A DNA stretch of 64,000 nucleotides from Saccharomycodes ludwigii (taxonomy: Eukaryota > Ascomycota > Saccharomycetes > Saccharomycodales > Saccharomycodaceae). The translations under genes were made by a program, and so were the position numbers. Location of the stretch: positions 992,001 to 1,056,000 of the forward strand of contig NC_060203.1 in NCBI RefSeq assembly GCF_020623625.1. The letters run 5' to 3'. Below the pieces are notes generated by a model that saw only the letters and a program-made list of their open reading frames with translations, did no database searches and was not told the origin of the DNA. Positions 10,896 through 21,322 of the stretch are shown one piece after another; position 1 is the stretch's first letter, and each line of letters begins with the position of its first letter.

Positions 10896-11105
10896 AACAG
10901 AAGCAAACTAAAATATCCCATTAATTCATAAACACATATACCTAAAAAGTTACAAAAAAGAAAAAAAAAAAAAAAAAAAAAAAAAAGGAAAAAAAAGAGA
11001 AAAAAAATTTTGCTCTCATATAATAAAATATATATATATATGTACACAAATATATATATAAAGAGGATAAAGGCATACACGGAGAAAGCAAATGTCGTGA
11101 GTCAT

Positions 11106-11825
11106 TCATTTTTCAAACAAATGAAGCTTGGAATACACCTCTTTTTTATAATCTTCAAACTGGCTACATGAAGACCTTCTTCTATCTAGGGAAAGTCTTC
11201 TAGGCAATTGAGAACTAGCGGGTGTACCATTGTTACCGTCATTATTATGATGGTTGGTATTGCTTCCATTTTCCTTTGTAGTCCCCTCTTTTTGTTCAAC
11301 ATTTTTATCATCTTGATACTGTTGTTTAAATTCTATCTTATCAGATGGCACATGATTGCGGTTACTTTCATCAGCACCCTCACTGTTAAGATGATTTTTG
11401 TCGTTACTGCTATTTTCATTATGACTATTATTATTGTAACTGGCTTCGCCGCTGTTATAATCATTATCGGTAGGGCTCGAGACTCGATGTTGGTGATGAA
11501 CCCACTCTTTCACATCATTCAAATAATCGTTAAATTTTGTACTTTTAAAAAGATGTGTAGTGGGAGAGGCAGTATCATTGTTATTAGCGCCACGGCCACT
11601 TAGATTATAAGAAGATGCAGATGGAGATTCTAAAGCTTTTGGGGGCTCACTTAAATTTATAAAATCGGAAGATTCTTCATATTTCTTCTTTTCAAATGGT
11701 GATGGAGATGGCGCTTTTAATAAGTTGTTAGAATCTATGTTTGGGTTGGAGCCCGAGTCATTGATATTAGCAGGGGATTTGACCACTGTTGGAGCAGCAA
11801 CAAAAGGTGTTTGTGACTTGCTCAT
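11106..11825 (-). CDS. Small Ser/Asn-rich protein, candidate Igd1/YOL024W family
   Basis: 239 residues, mostly low complexity (Ser, Asn, Asp). Two islands look constrained: FNDYLNDVKEWVHHQHRVSS near the middle and a C-terminal PRRLSLDRRRSSCSQFEDY followed by KKEVYSKLHLF. The basic RRLS and RRRSS sites resemble protein kinase A targets. In S. cerevisiae IFM1 is followed by YOL024W, whose duplicate is IGD1, an inhibitor of the glycogen debranching enzyme; position and strand relative to IFM1 fit that family here. The upstream region carries stress-element pentamers (CCCCT/AGGGG at 12106-12110 and 12357-12361), in keeping with a stress-induced glycogen gene. The assignment rests mostly on synteny and is tentative. 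Confidence 0.55.
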   Translation of the reverse strand: MSKSQTPFVAAPTVVKSPANINDSGSNPNIDSNNLLKAPSPSPFEKKKYEESSDFINLSEPPKALESPSASSYNLSGRGANNNDTASPTTHLFKSTKFNDYLNDVKEWVHHQHRVSSPTDNDYNSGEASYNNNSHNENSSNDKNHLNSEGADESNRNHVPSDKIEFKQQYQDDKNVEQKEGTTKENGSNTNHHNNDGNNGTPASSQLPRRLSLDRRRSSCSQFEDYKKEVYSKLHLFEK

Positions 11826-12637
11826 CTTACTGAAGAAAAATAGTTAGTATGTGTGCTTATATTGATTTTCTTTTTTCTTTTTATTAGAAGCAAGAAATGA
11901 GAAGATTGTTAAAGTAATACAATTAGTTATCAAGTAGTGAATTGTTTGGAAAGTATGAAAACACAGAGAGAGTGTGTGTGTGAAAGAGAGTGAAAACAGA
12001 CTCTTTTATAAGTGATACTCAAACACTATAAAGTGGCAAAAAACGTTAGTAGGAGAAAAAGAAATAGAAGGGAAGAGGAATAAATAACGAATAAAATGGG
12101 ATAAAAGGGGAAAGAAAAGGAAAGTATAAAATAGATAAGAGAGTAGAAAGAAGAAAAAAAGGGAAAGTCAGCTTAAATACTCTTTTTCTTTTTTTTTTTT
12201 TTTTTTTTTTATTTATTTATTTAAATTTCTGTATTGCAGCTGACAAATGAGAAATCACACCAATAAAAGCTTTAAAGTATTAACAAAGTAAATAGGCTCA
12301 CTTAAACTAAATGGTAATAAATTATAACAAAGGGTTTTATTTTTTTCTTTTTCTCTCCCCTTGTTTCTTTTGTGTCTTACAACAAAAAATTAAATAAATA
12401 AGCGTCTTATTGCGCCAGTTACTTGTAGTATTTTCTTGCATGACACCCTTCCCTTTCTTACACCCACTCCCCGCTCCCCCGACACACACACACACACACC
12501 CGGGGATTTTCCAGTACAGGTATTTCTCCAATATTAACATTTAATCATTTATTGTGTGGGGTAAGCATAAATTCCATTCTGTGTAATATTTTTTTTTTTT
12601 TTTTTTTTTTGTTTTTTTTTCTCACATGTGTGACCAA
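11826..12637. promoter_or_regulatory. Intergenic region upstream of the IGD1-like gene
   Basis: 812 bases. Purine-rich upstream sequence on the + strand, AGGGG at 12106-12110, CCCCT at 12357-12361, a T run around 12191-12210, a C-rich patch with an (AC)9 microsatellite (12482-12499), and a T run at about 12589-12610. No gene seen; a 67-residue open frame over the C-rich patch looks spurious. Confidence 0.5.
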
Positions 12638-14211
12638 TTATCGTAATTCATTGAGAAAATAAATACTTTGAAATGTTTTGTTGTTTAGTAATTCTTTTCT
12701 TAATGTTTTTATAACTACGTTGATTTTAGAATTCCTATCATTTGTTCTAGCCAATTTAAATTCACAATATTGATATAATATTGAAAACATCTCATAATTA
12801 AACATATGCGGGAATGAATAACGAGATGTAAAAATACTATTACTATCACAATGAGAATGTTCTCTATTAACCTCTTTTATAAACATTAAAATAATTTGTA
12901 AACCGATTATTCTAATATTTCCATAATGCTCCACCTTCTTTTTGAAAGATCCCATTTTTAAATAATCTAAAAAATGTTTGGGTGTTTGCTTAATGAATTT
13001 TATCATTAAAAAATTAATTAATTTCCAAACATCATTAGTAGAAAGCATCTTATTAGAACTATCTTTGTAGGAAACGTTCTTGCCAATTAGGTTTGGCCAT
13101 CTATATAATCTCACCAATTTCGAGATAATATTTCTAATTATAGTCAACATCATTTCATAAAATAAAATAGGTGATTCTGAATCTAAAATCTCGAGTTGGA
13201 AAAATTTTAAGATATGTTCAATGCTTCTGCAGCTAAGAAAATTAAATTTTAAAGGAATCATTTCCCTCCAAAAACTGTTCAATTTTAACAAACAGCTGTA
13301 TTTCAATAATGTTTTAAATTTATCAACTCTGTCAGCACCATTGCGATCAGAATTAACAGTAGTGTTACTGAAACATAATAATTTAAAATTCAACTCAGAT
13401 TTCGATCCACAATATCTTTCTATTATTTTCGCGATCAGAACATTAGGAATTACTAATTTATTGTTTCCATGTAAATCCAATTGAAGCATTGTACTATTTT
13501 TTTCATCATTATAGCCGCTTCTTTTATCCAAATATACATTAAACATTTCCTCGATCTCTTCAAAATCATCAAATATACAACCTTGTTGATCCATTTCTAC
13601 TTCTAGAAAATAAAGAGGAAATTTGATACATGCCTTTTCTTTTTCTTCAGAACTATTGTTATTGACATTAGCATCTAATTCAAAGGGCGCTATGTTATCC
13701 GATGGAATAATTTTAAAACAATACAATTGGAGCAACTCTTGAACGTTATCGACGTTTTTCTGACACAAATACAACAATGTTTTATAAACAGTATTATTCC
13801 ATTGTGTTCCATAAGTTTGATTAAATAATACTATTTCTTCTATCAATGAAGGAGTGAAAAAAAGTAACAACGAAGATGATTCCAGTAGTTTCATTTGAGT
13901 CTCAAAAAAAGTGTTAATAATTCCAATATCCTTTGTTAATAGGACTAATTTCCATCTAGTAATATAATCAAAAGTGTTATCCAAATGTTTATCCTTGGCT
14001 AAGCTTGATATAAATGATAAAAAAATCTCGTGGTTAAATAGTTGTTCTGCCAATGGGTTTCTACTACTAAAATTGTCAGTATTTTCCTTAATCATTGAAA
14101 CATTGATCATAAAATACAATAATTCATTTAAAAGTTGGTCCAAAAAACGTTTTTTTTCTTCTTGTTCTTTGTAGTTGTTCACAGTCATGTTCGCATTGAT
14201 ATAAGAATCAC

Positions 14212-14242
<31 letters not shown>

Positions 14243-15760
14243 GTATTCTTCACTATATAACATATTGATATTATCACTTAATTCATTTAATTGACTAATG
14301 TAATCGTCTGTACTATCTATTGATTGATCTCTTTCAATTTTTGCATCTCTCGTAAATGCCTCAGTGCTCTTTTTTTCCTCATATTGTTCGCTATTGAGAT
14401 TATTATTATTATTCTCACAACTGACAGTCCTCAATTCACATATTGTTTTTATAAATTGTTCTAAACATTTAAAAATCAAAGTATTATCCTCGTTTGTATC
14501 GCTGGATTCCTTTTTTAATAGATAATAACAATGTAAACACACACTTAGTATATGGAAAGATTTAGCTAAAACATTTATGGTATTTGCAGATGTGTTATTT
14601 GCCTTTGTCATAGTAATGGCCCAAGAACACAACTGTATTATTTTATGATAAATTTCAAGGTTAAAAACGAAAAAGTTATCGCTATGCACGTCTCCAAGCA
14701 TGATTTCTATAATATTACAACTAGTATTGTAATTTGTACCATTGAAACAAGTATTTTTATCGACATTAGCGGTAATATTGACAAAATATCCGGTTAGTAG
14801 CTTCGTGATAGTTAACGCACAATAATCTACAAAAATGAACCCATTTCTTTTCATAGTAGCAAGATTTTTATCCCCTTGTATTAAATTGCAACCAAAGTTT
14901 TCATCAGAATAGCTCGAAATAACACCTATCCACACTCTTTTAAATAAAGTTAATCTCTCATCATCAGTAATATCAAAAGTGGAAGAGAATGGCGATGGTA
15001 ATAGTAAAAATTTCATCAAGCTAGTTATAAATTGTTGTTTCTTATCCTCATCGAGTACGCTATTTAACTTGATAAATATATCTTTAAACTGTATACATTC
15101 TTCGTCAATAAATTTTGCAAAAATTAGGTATAATCGGCGTGATAAATAGTGATGTTCCGATGATAAAAATTGATTAAACTTAAAAATACATTCTAGTAAT
15201 AGGATTTGGTCATCTATTATTAAAATACCATCGACATCCTGATTAATAATGATCATATTGTCACGTATTGCGGTAATAATAAAATTCATGGTATTGGATA
15301 TCAAAACGAATAATTCGGTTATATCTAGTTCAATCTGTTCCTCTCTTGTCTTTTTGTTCTCCTTTGTATTACTAGTGTTATTTAATTTCAATACATTTTC
15401 TAACAAATGCAGTAAATTTTTAGCAATTAATTTCTCCACAATTCCCTGATCTTTATTGCAGCTGCCACCAGAAGTGGTGCTATTATTACCCCTAGTAACA
15501 ATAAAGCCTTTAAAGATATTCATTTCCACATTACTGACATCATTAGTATTTCTATTATAAATAGATAAGATATCTTTGTTTACTATGTGAATAAAACTTC
15601 TTCTGTTGGGAATATCATTAAAGTAATAGAAGTCGATTAATGCTGTGCTACTACGATAATTAGTTGTATTGATGAATTGTGATTTTAGTGCATCCTGAGC
15701 AACAGTATCAGATTTAGTATTATCTTTAACATTGTCCTTATCGTTAGTAATAAGATTCAT
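12638..15760 (-). CDS. Unrecognised 1040-residue, largely helical protein
   Basis: A single uninterrupted frame of 1040 residues. It is rich in Leu, Ile, Phe and Asn, with many amphipathic segments (LLECIFKFNQFLSSEHHYLS, LLQLYCFKIIPSDN, ILYQYCEFKLARTND), which suggests an alpha-solenoid or HEAT-like fold; no transmembrane segment or catalytic motif is evident. An acidic break with ten consecutive Asp lies near residue 510, encoded by an ATC repeat (about 14217-14243, + strand). I cannot name it. By synteny one might expect LAG2 (YOL025, a CAND1-like SCF inhibitor of 660 residues), but size and my recollection of that family do not clearly support it. Start: first ATG after a pyrimidine-rich run. 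Confidence 0.8.
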
Positions 15761-16206
15761 AACATTTATATTTTTTTTTTCTTTTCTTTTCTTTTCTTTT
15801 CGTTGGATGATATTTTATTAATGTTTATTGTTAAGTAGTCAGAATTGCATATATATAACAACTTACTTAAAAAAAAAGAGTTGGAAAGCTTATTATACAA
15901 ATGATAATAAATAGTTGATAATAACAATTATAATTATAAAAGCTTCCAGTAATTTTAACAATATTATACATTATTTAAAAACCAGGCTTCCAAAAACATA
16001 CAATTATTATTATATAACCAACAAAAAAACCCCCGGAGTAAAAAAGCAAGAGAGGAACACAGCGCGGGGATGCAATTGATAAACTGTTATATTTTATTCT
16101 GGAAAGTTCTTTACAAAACAACTTTTATTAATGGAAAAAAAAAAGGATTTTTTACGAAGCAACACAATTAAAAACTGTAACCTCTCAGCAGTAAAGTTGG
16201 TGACAC

Positions 16207-16241
<35 letters not shown>

Positions 16242-16875
16242 GGGTATTTTATAAGATGCTAAACGAAATACTAATAAATAAACATTCGCATTTAAGTAAT
16301 TAAGAGGTATCAAAGGTCAAAGACAATACCACCACCTTATTTCATATGGCAAATTCATCATAAAAAAAAAAACCATCCTTTTTTTTTCTCTTTTAATACG
16401 TTTTCGAGATTTTTACTTATTAATTCTCATAAATCATTTGCTGTCAGCATCATCATCATCTCTAACCATTAGCAGCACCTTTAATTGAAGATGAAAATAA
16501 TCCTACGTGAAATTCTTAAATATACTTTTCTTCAGAGTTTCAAATAGTTGTTGCAATAAGGAGAATTATTATAATCTTCTTGTTCTCCTTTTTTTTTTTA
16601 TTTTTATTTTTATTTTTATTTTTATTTTTATTTTTATTTTTCTCTCTCTCAAGTCAAAAATATAAATCTAAAAAAAAAAAAATATATATAAACACAATTC
16701 ACCTTTCAATTTACCAAACTTTAATTTTTTTTTTCATTTATTAATTATTAGTAATTTTCACTACTTTGTCTCCCTTTTACATTATATATTGGAAAAATTA
16801 CAAAATCTCCATCGAGGTATAATTTCAAACATACTTAGAATAACCAAAAACAAATTATCTTCATTTATTCCCAAA
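15761..16875. promoter_or_regulatory. PGK1 upstream region and leader
   Basis: 1115 bases shared with the divergent 1040-residue gene. It contains a T run (about 16211-16239), a TTTTTA-type repeat (about 16591-16640), a TATA element TATATATAAA (about 16683-16692) some 190 bases before the PGK1 ATG, and several CATCC/CTTCC-type cores as bound by Gcr1 in yeast glycolytic promoters. I did not find a convincing Rap1 site. Confidence 0.55.
16591..16640. repeat. TTTTTA-type repeat upstream of PGK1
   Basis: About seven copies of a 6-base ATTTTT unit, 240-285 bases before the PGK1 ATG and just upstream of the TATA element. Confidence 0.85.
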
Positions 16876-18126
16876 ATGTCTATTTCCAACAAAGTTTCTA
16901 TCAGAGATGTTAACTTCAAAGACAAGAGAGTCTTCATCCGTGTTGATTTCAACGTTCCATTAGATGAAAACAAAAACATTACTTCTAACCAAAGAATTGT
17001 TGCTTCATTGCCAACCATCAACTACATCTCAGAACAACACCCAAGATACATTGTTTTGGCTTCTCATTTAGGTAGACCAAACGGTGAAAGAAACGAAAAA
17101 TATTCTTTGAAACCAGTTGTCCCAGAATTGTCCAAGTTGTTGGGTAAGCCAGTTGAATTTTTGAATGACTGTGTCGGTCCAGAAGTTGAAAAAGCTTTGG
17201 CCGCTACCAAGCCAGGTTCTATCGTTTTGTTAGAAAACGTCAGATTCCACATCGAAGAAGAAGGTTCCAGAAAGGTCGATGGTAAGAAGGTTAAGGCTAG
17301 CCCAGAAGCCATTGAAAAATTCAGAAAGGGTTTGACTGCTTTGGCTGACATCTACGTTAATGACGGTTTCTCTGCTTCTCACAGAGCTCACAGTTCTGTT
17401 GTTGGTGTTGAATTGCCAGTCAGAGCTGCCGGTTTCTTGATGCAAAAGGAATTGGACTACTTTGGTAAGGCTTTGGAAAACCCAGCTAGACCATTTTTGG
17501 CCATTTTGGGTGGTGCCAAGGTTGCTGACAAGATTCAATTGATTGAAAACTTGTTGGACAAGGTTAACATTATTATTGTCGGTGGTGGTATGGCTTTCAC
17601 CTTCAAGAAGGTTTTGGAAAACACTCAAATCGGTGACTCCATTTTTGACAAAGCCGGTGCCGAAATTGTTCCATCTTTGATTGCTAAGGCCAAGAAGAAC
17701 AATGTCAAGATTGTTTTGCCAGTTGATTTCGTTATTGCTGATTCTTTCTCCAATGACGCCAACACCAAGGTTGTCACTGACAAAGAAGGTATCCCAGCTG
17801 GCTGGCAAGGGTTGGACTCCGGTCCAGCTACCAGAAAATTGTTCGGTAGCACTATTGCTGAAGCTAAGACTATTGTCTGGAACGGTCCACCAGGTGTTTT
17901 CGAATTCCCTAAATTTGCTGAAGGTTCTAAGGCTATGTTGCTTGATGTTGAAAAGGCTGGTGCCAACGGTGCTACCACCATTGTTGGTGGTGGTGACACT
18001 GCTACTGTCGTCAAGAAGTTCGGTGATGCTTCCAAGATTTCTCATGTTTCCACCGGTGGTGGTGCTTCCATTGAATTGTTGGAAGGTCACGTCTTGCCAG
18101 GTTTAGCTTATTTGTCTGACAAATAA
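16876..18126 (+). CDS. PGK1: 3-phosphoglycerate kinase
   Basis: Glycolytic enzyme that transfers phosphate from 1,3-bisphosphoglycerate to ADP. With the ATG at 16876 the product is 416 residues, exactly the S. cerevisiae length. N-terminal [20 protein letters not shown], substrate-binding RVDFNVPLD and ASHLGRPNG, the hinge region, ADP-binding [10 protein letters not shown] and NGPPGVFEF, and the C-terminal [11 protein letters not shown] and HVSTGGGAS are all present. Codons are strongly biased (TTG Leu, GGT Gly, GCT/GCC Ala, AAG Lys), unlike most neighbours, as expected for a very highly expressed gene. The frame continues open upstream without an ATG (see findings). Adjacent YCR016W-like and nearby CWH43 belong to the same S. 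cerevisiae chromosome III region. Confidence 0.99.
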   Translation: MSISNKVSIRDVNFKDKRVFIRVDFNVPLDENKNITSNQRIVASLPTINYISEQHPRYIVLASHLGRPNGERNEKYSLKPVVPELSKLLGKPVEFLNDCVGPEVEKALAATKPGSIVLLENVRFHIEEEGSRKVDGKKVKASPEAIEKFRKGLTALADIYVNDGFSASHRAHSSVVGVELPVRAAGFLMQKELDYFGKALENPARPFLAILGGAKVADKIQLIENLLDKVNIIIVGGGMAFTFKKVLENTQIGDSIFDKAGAEIVPSLIAKAKKNNVKIVLPVDFVIADSFSNDANTKVVTDKEGIPAGWQGLDSGPATRKLFGSTIAEAKTIVWNGPPGVFEFPKFAEGSKAMLLDVEKAGANGATTIVGGGDTATVVKKFGDASKISHVSTGGGASIELLEGHVLPGLAYLSDK

Positions 18127-18549
18127 GTTATGTAATGTTTTTTAGAGATAACGTATGATGAGTAATTTTTATAATTTATATATATAGTTTATAATAAAGA
18201 ATTTTAAAGTTTTATGATTAGTATGTTTTTGAGGGGGGTTTTCTTTTTTTTTTTTCTTTTCCGGGCAGTTCAGTGTGCCAGTAGAGTTTGTGGGCGATGG
18301 TATGTTGCTAGAGATGCAAAATGTTTGTTAAGGGTTAAGAGATATTAGGTAAAAGGGGTGGGAATGTAAACACAACTTCTATATCGATCTATAGTGTATG
18401 TAAAATAAATACATTTTTATAAACCAACTCAAACCGGTGTTCCATATTGTTATTCTATGCTCTCTTTCACCTTGCGTTTCGGTACCCATAAAATTGGAGT
18501 ATTAAAACAAGTAAAGGTGAGGTATGAACAATAATTTTTTTGAATGTGA

Positions 18550-18580
<31 letters not shown>

Positions 18581-18995
18581 CAAAAATTACAAGAATAGTT
18601 GATAAAAGAGAGATTCAATCAGACAAGAAGGATTTTTCATTCTTATTCTTTATTTTTTTACGTTTTATTTTGCATTGATTTGAAACTTTTTTATGTGGAA
18701 TTGGAAACAAAACAGAAATATACGCATGATATCTTTTTAGGGCTTTTTCCTGTTCTTTTTTTCTCTCTCTTTTCTTTTTTTTTCTTTCTTTCTTTCTTTT
18801 TTTCCCGTTTCCTTCCCCCAATTGGTAAAATTATAACCTTTATAATTTTCAACTACATGTTTATATCCATTTCCTTCCCATCCCCCTTCTCTTCCCCTCC
18901 CAATTTATGTTTTCCAAAGATCAAATTTAATTATCATCATTAATTCAAATGAAAAGAAAAAAAAATTAACTTATAACATTAACACTAAACAAACA
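18127..18995. other. Intergenic region, PGK1 terminator and downstream promoter
   Basis: 869 bases. TATATATA (about 18178) and AATAAA-like signals just after the PGK1 stop probably direct 3' end formation. Then a G/T-rich stretch, a T-rich run (about 18550-18580), a CT-rich stretch near 18740-18820, and the AT-rich leader of the next gene. A 114-residue open frame at 18599-18943 is pyrimidine-tract noise. Confidence 0.4.
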
Positions 18996-19907
18996 ATGTC
19001 GCAACACGTCCCCGCTTGGAAGAAGATAGCTATTAAACAAAAACGAGATCAGCCTGTTAATACCCCATTTGATGCAAAGCATAAAAGAAAATCCCAAGAA
19101 TCAGATGATCCTTTAAATATTACAACTCATTTAGCCACAGGTTCATTAACCAAAAGAGAAAAAAGAAGAATTTTAAAAGGCGATGATTTATATTCTACTC
19201 AAACATCTGCAAACCTTAAAAAGCAAAAAAAATCCGCTGACCAGTACCAAAAGAAAAGGGAAAAGTTACCGAAAGATGAAAGAATGTTGCAAAGAAAATC
19301 CGTTTTGAAGGATCAATTGCGTTATTTAATTGAGTTTTACCAAAGTAAATTGAGAGAGACCACCAATAATGACCTACCGAATAACAGCTATTTGCTTCCT
19401 GAACAACTATGTCAGTTGGAAATGGTAAAGAAAAATATCAAACCAATAACAAGTGACACACCAGATCAGAAAATCCAAGTAATTAATATCTGGAAGTTCA
19501 ATAAGAACAAACAAAACTGGATAATCAAGAATTTATTTAAAATAGATGACGATTTTATACCAACGGAGTTTAACCCTTTATTATTAAAATATTTTGAAAA
19601 TTTAAAAAGTGAACATTTAAAAAATGACTTAATTAATAGATGCGTAAAAAACTTAGAAAATTGGAATGAATATATTGATCACCAAGAATTGGAAATGCAA
19701 AAGTTGCTTCTAGAAAACAATAGCGATGATAACAGCAAAGAAGGGAATGAGGAACATACAAAAGAAGACGAAACAGAACAGGAAAAGAAACTGAAGAATG
19801 ATGCAGACAAAGTTGTACAGCCAAATAAAGATGTTATTCATAGAAGTAAAATTATATTGGAGGTGTTAAAGCCTAATAATGCTTTTACTTTGAAGGACTG
19901 GGACTAG
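18996..19907 (+). CDS. YCR016W-like basic, probably nucleolar protein
   Basis: 303 residues, near the 290 of S. cerevisiae YCR016W, a nucleolar/nuclear protein implicated in ribosome biogenesis. It starts MSQHVPAWKKIAIKQKR and carries long basic stretches (TKREKRRILKGDD, KKQKKSADQYQKKREKLPKD) followed by a helical core (LKDQLRYLIEFYQSKL) and the conserved aromatic block KIQVINIWKFNKNKQNWII. The C-terminus is acidic (Glu-rich) before a final KIILEVLKPNNAFTLKDWD. It lies directly downstream of PGK1 on the same strand, near its position in S. cerevisiae. The family's exact biochemical role is unknown to me. Confidence 0.85.
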   Translation: MSQHVPAWKKIAIKQKRDQPVNTPFDAKHKRKSQESDDPLNITTHLATGSLTKREKRRILKGDDLYSTQTSANLKKQKKSADQYQKKREKLPKDERMLQRKSVLKDQLRYLIEFYQSKLRETTNNDLPNNSYLLPEQLCQLEMVKKNIKPITSDTPDQKIQVINIWKFNKNKQNWIIKNLFKIDDDFIPTEFNPLLLKYFENLKSEHLKNDLINRCVKNLENWNEYIDHQELEMQKLLLENNSDDNSKEGNEEHTKEDETEQEKKLKNDADKVVQPNKDVIHRSKIILEVLKPNNAFTLKDWD

Positions 19908-20195
19908 AAACCCATCCATATCTATATATATATAAATATATAAGTAAAAATAATAGTACTATATATTATTAATCTACTCTTCGTTTCCTTTAGATGAGTA
20001 TCGTTATTACCAATATGGTCAGTGACAATATTAGCAGTAAACAAGGAAAACACCAAAAAAGAACTTGACTTGTAACATAAACAGGAACTTTTCATAGAGT
20101 TCCGAATACTATACAAATCTTATAGAACTTCTTTATAATAGCATCTTGTTGAATCATGTTATTTTTGCACGTGATTCGTCAATCTATTTTTTCAA

Positions 20196-20226
<31 letters not shown>

Positions 20227-20445
20227 TTATTTTATTTTTTTGTTTCTTTTGTTGTCAACTTAAATTAAAAACCCTTAAGCAACTGCCCGAAGATGAAAGC
20301 AACATTTATCGATTCTATTTTTGCAGAATTAAAATGATCTCCTTTTTGTAGTCGATTGGTGTTAGATCTGGCGATGTATTTATTATAAACCAGAGTGAAC
20401 ATCATAAAAAGTAAAAAAAAATAAGGATAAACAAATAAAACAAAA
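19908..20445. promoter_or_regulatory. Intergenic region upstream of the 240-residue gene
   Basis: 538 bases. It contains GCACGTGAT (about 20167-20175), an E-box of the type bound by Cbf1 or Pho4, followed by a T-rich tract (about 20199-20240). No other gene seen. Confidence 0.4.
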
Positions 20446-21168
20446 ATGAATGTTGGAGTTGCCATTGATGCACAGAATGCTTCAAGTAAATGGTGCATAG
20501 ATAATTTTCTTAATTTAGAAATAATACCCGAAACTGAAAATGATAAACTTTTACAATGTTTCAAGTTATTTAATAAAGATAACTTAATACTAGTCATAGG
20601 TAAATGTGGCAAATTGTTACAAGATTGGGATAATTATATTTTCAATGATATTAATGTAATAAAAAGATGCTTATTGCTATATAATGAATTCATTGATGAA
20701 GTAACACTATATAAGTCTTTTGTTGATGACAATAAAACTCTCAAAAGTGGTAATAGATATGTCCTGAAAAGATCTTTACAAAGGAATAATTTAATTGTTG
20801 AAGAAATGGATGTAAGTGAATACTATGACAAGAATGGAATTAACCTAGACTATGAAGCTGCTGCTGATGATGATGATACCATACGTTATTCCGAAGAGAC
20901 ATTAGAACAGTGCAATATTGCCAACAAAGTGTTTAAATATGATTTAACAAATTATTTGAACTCAAGTAATCTTATAAATAATCATTCAAAATATGACAAT
21001 GATGAAATGGAAATAGTCAATAATTATAATTCATTAAAAGTTGTTAATATATTTGACCCGTCTAAGAAGCCTAGTCCTTCAGCAGTGCCTCCTCCAGAAA
21101 ATTCATCATCACCGTGGTCATCTGTTAGATCCAAAAATAGAAGACGTAGGAACAGAAGGAAACATTGA
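20446..21168 (+). CDS. Unrecognised 240-residue protein with basic C-terminus
   Basis: I do not recognise it. Residues 1-110 look like a compact fold (MNVGVAIDAQNASSKWCIDN, LILVIGKCGKLLQDW, LLLYNEFIDEVTLYKSF). The middle is acidic and low complexity. The tail is Pro/Ser-rich and ends in an arginine-rich cluster (SKNRRRRNRRKH) that could act as a nuclear signal or bind nucleic acid (inference). It sits between the YCR016W-like gene and CWH43, which are adjacent in S. cerevisiae, so this is an additional gene relative to that species or one that moved there. Start: first ATG after an A-rich leader. Confidence 0.75.
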   Translation: MNVGVAIDAQNASSKWCIDNFLNLEIIPETENDKLLQCFKLFNKDNLILVIGKCGKLLQDWDNYIFNDINVIKRCLLLYNEFIDEVTLYKSFVDDNKTLKSGNRYVLKRSLQRNNLIVEEMDVSEYYDKNGINLDYEAAADDDDTIRYSEETLEQCNIANKVFKYDLTNYLNSSNLINNHSKYDNDEMEIVNNYNSLKVVNIFDPSKKPSPSAVPPPENSSSPWSSVRSKNRRRRNRRKH

Positions 21169-21322
21169 AAAAAAAAAAAAAAGGTATTATTAGTATTATT
21201 AATTTGTATTTTATGTACTTAGGTATTAATCTATATGAAGTCTTTTATTTTTATTTTTTTATTTTTTATTTTTTTTTTTCATTCTCCTCCTCCTCTCTCT
21301 TGTTAAACTATACAAATCACTT

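Noticed and set aside
17230-18090. 286-codon open frame antisense to PGK1
   Set aside because: It arises from the strong codon bias of PGK1 on the other strand; composition is Asn/Ser/Gln-rich without any motif.
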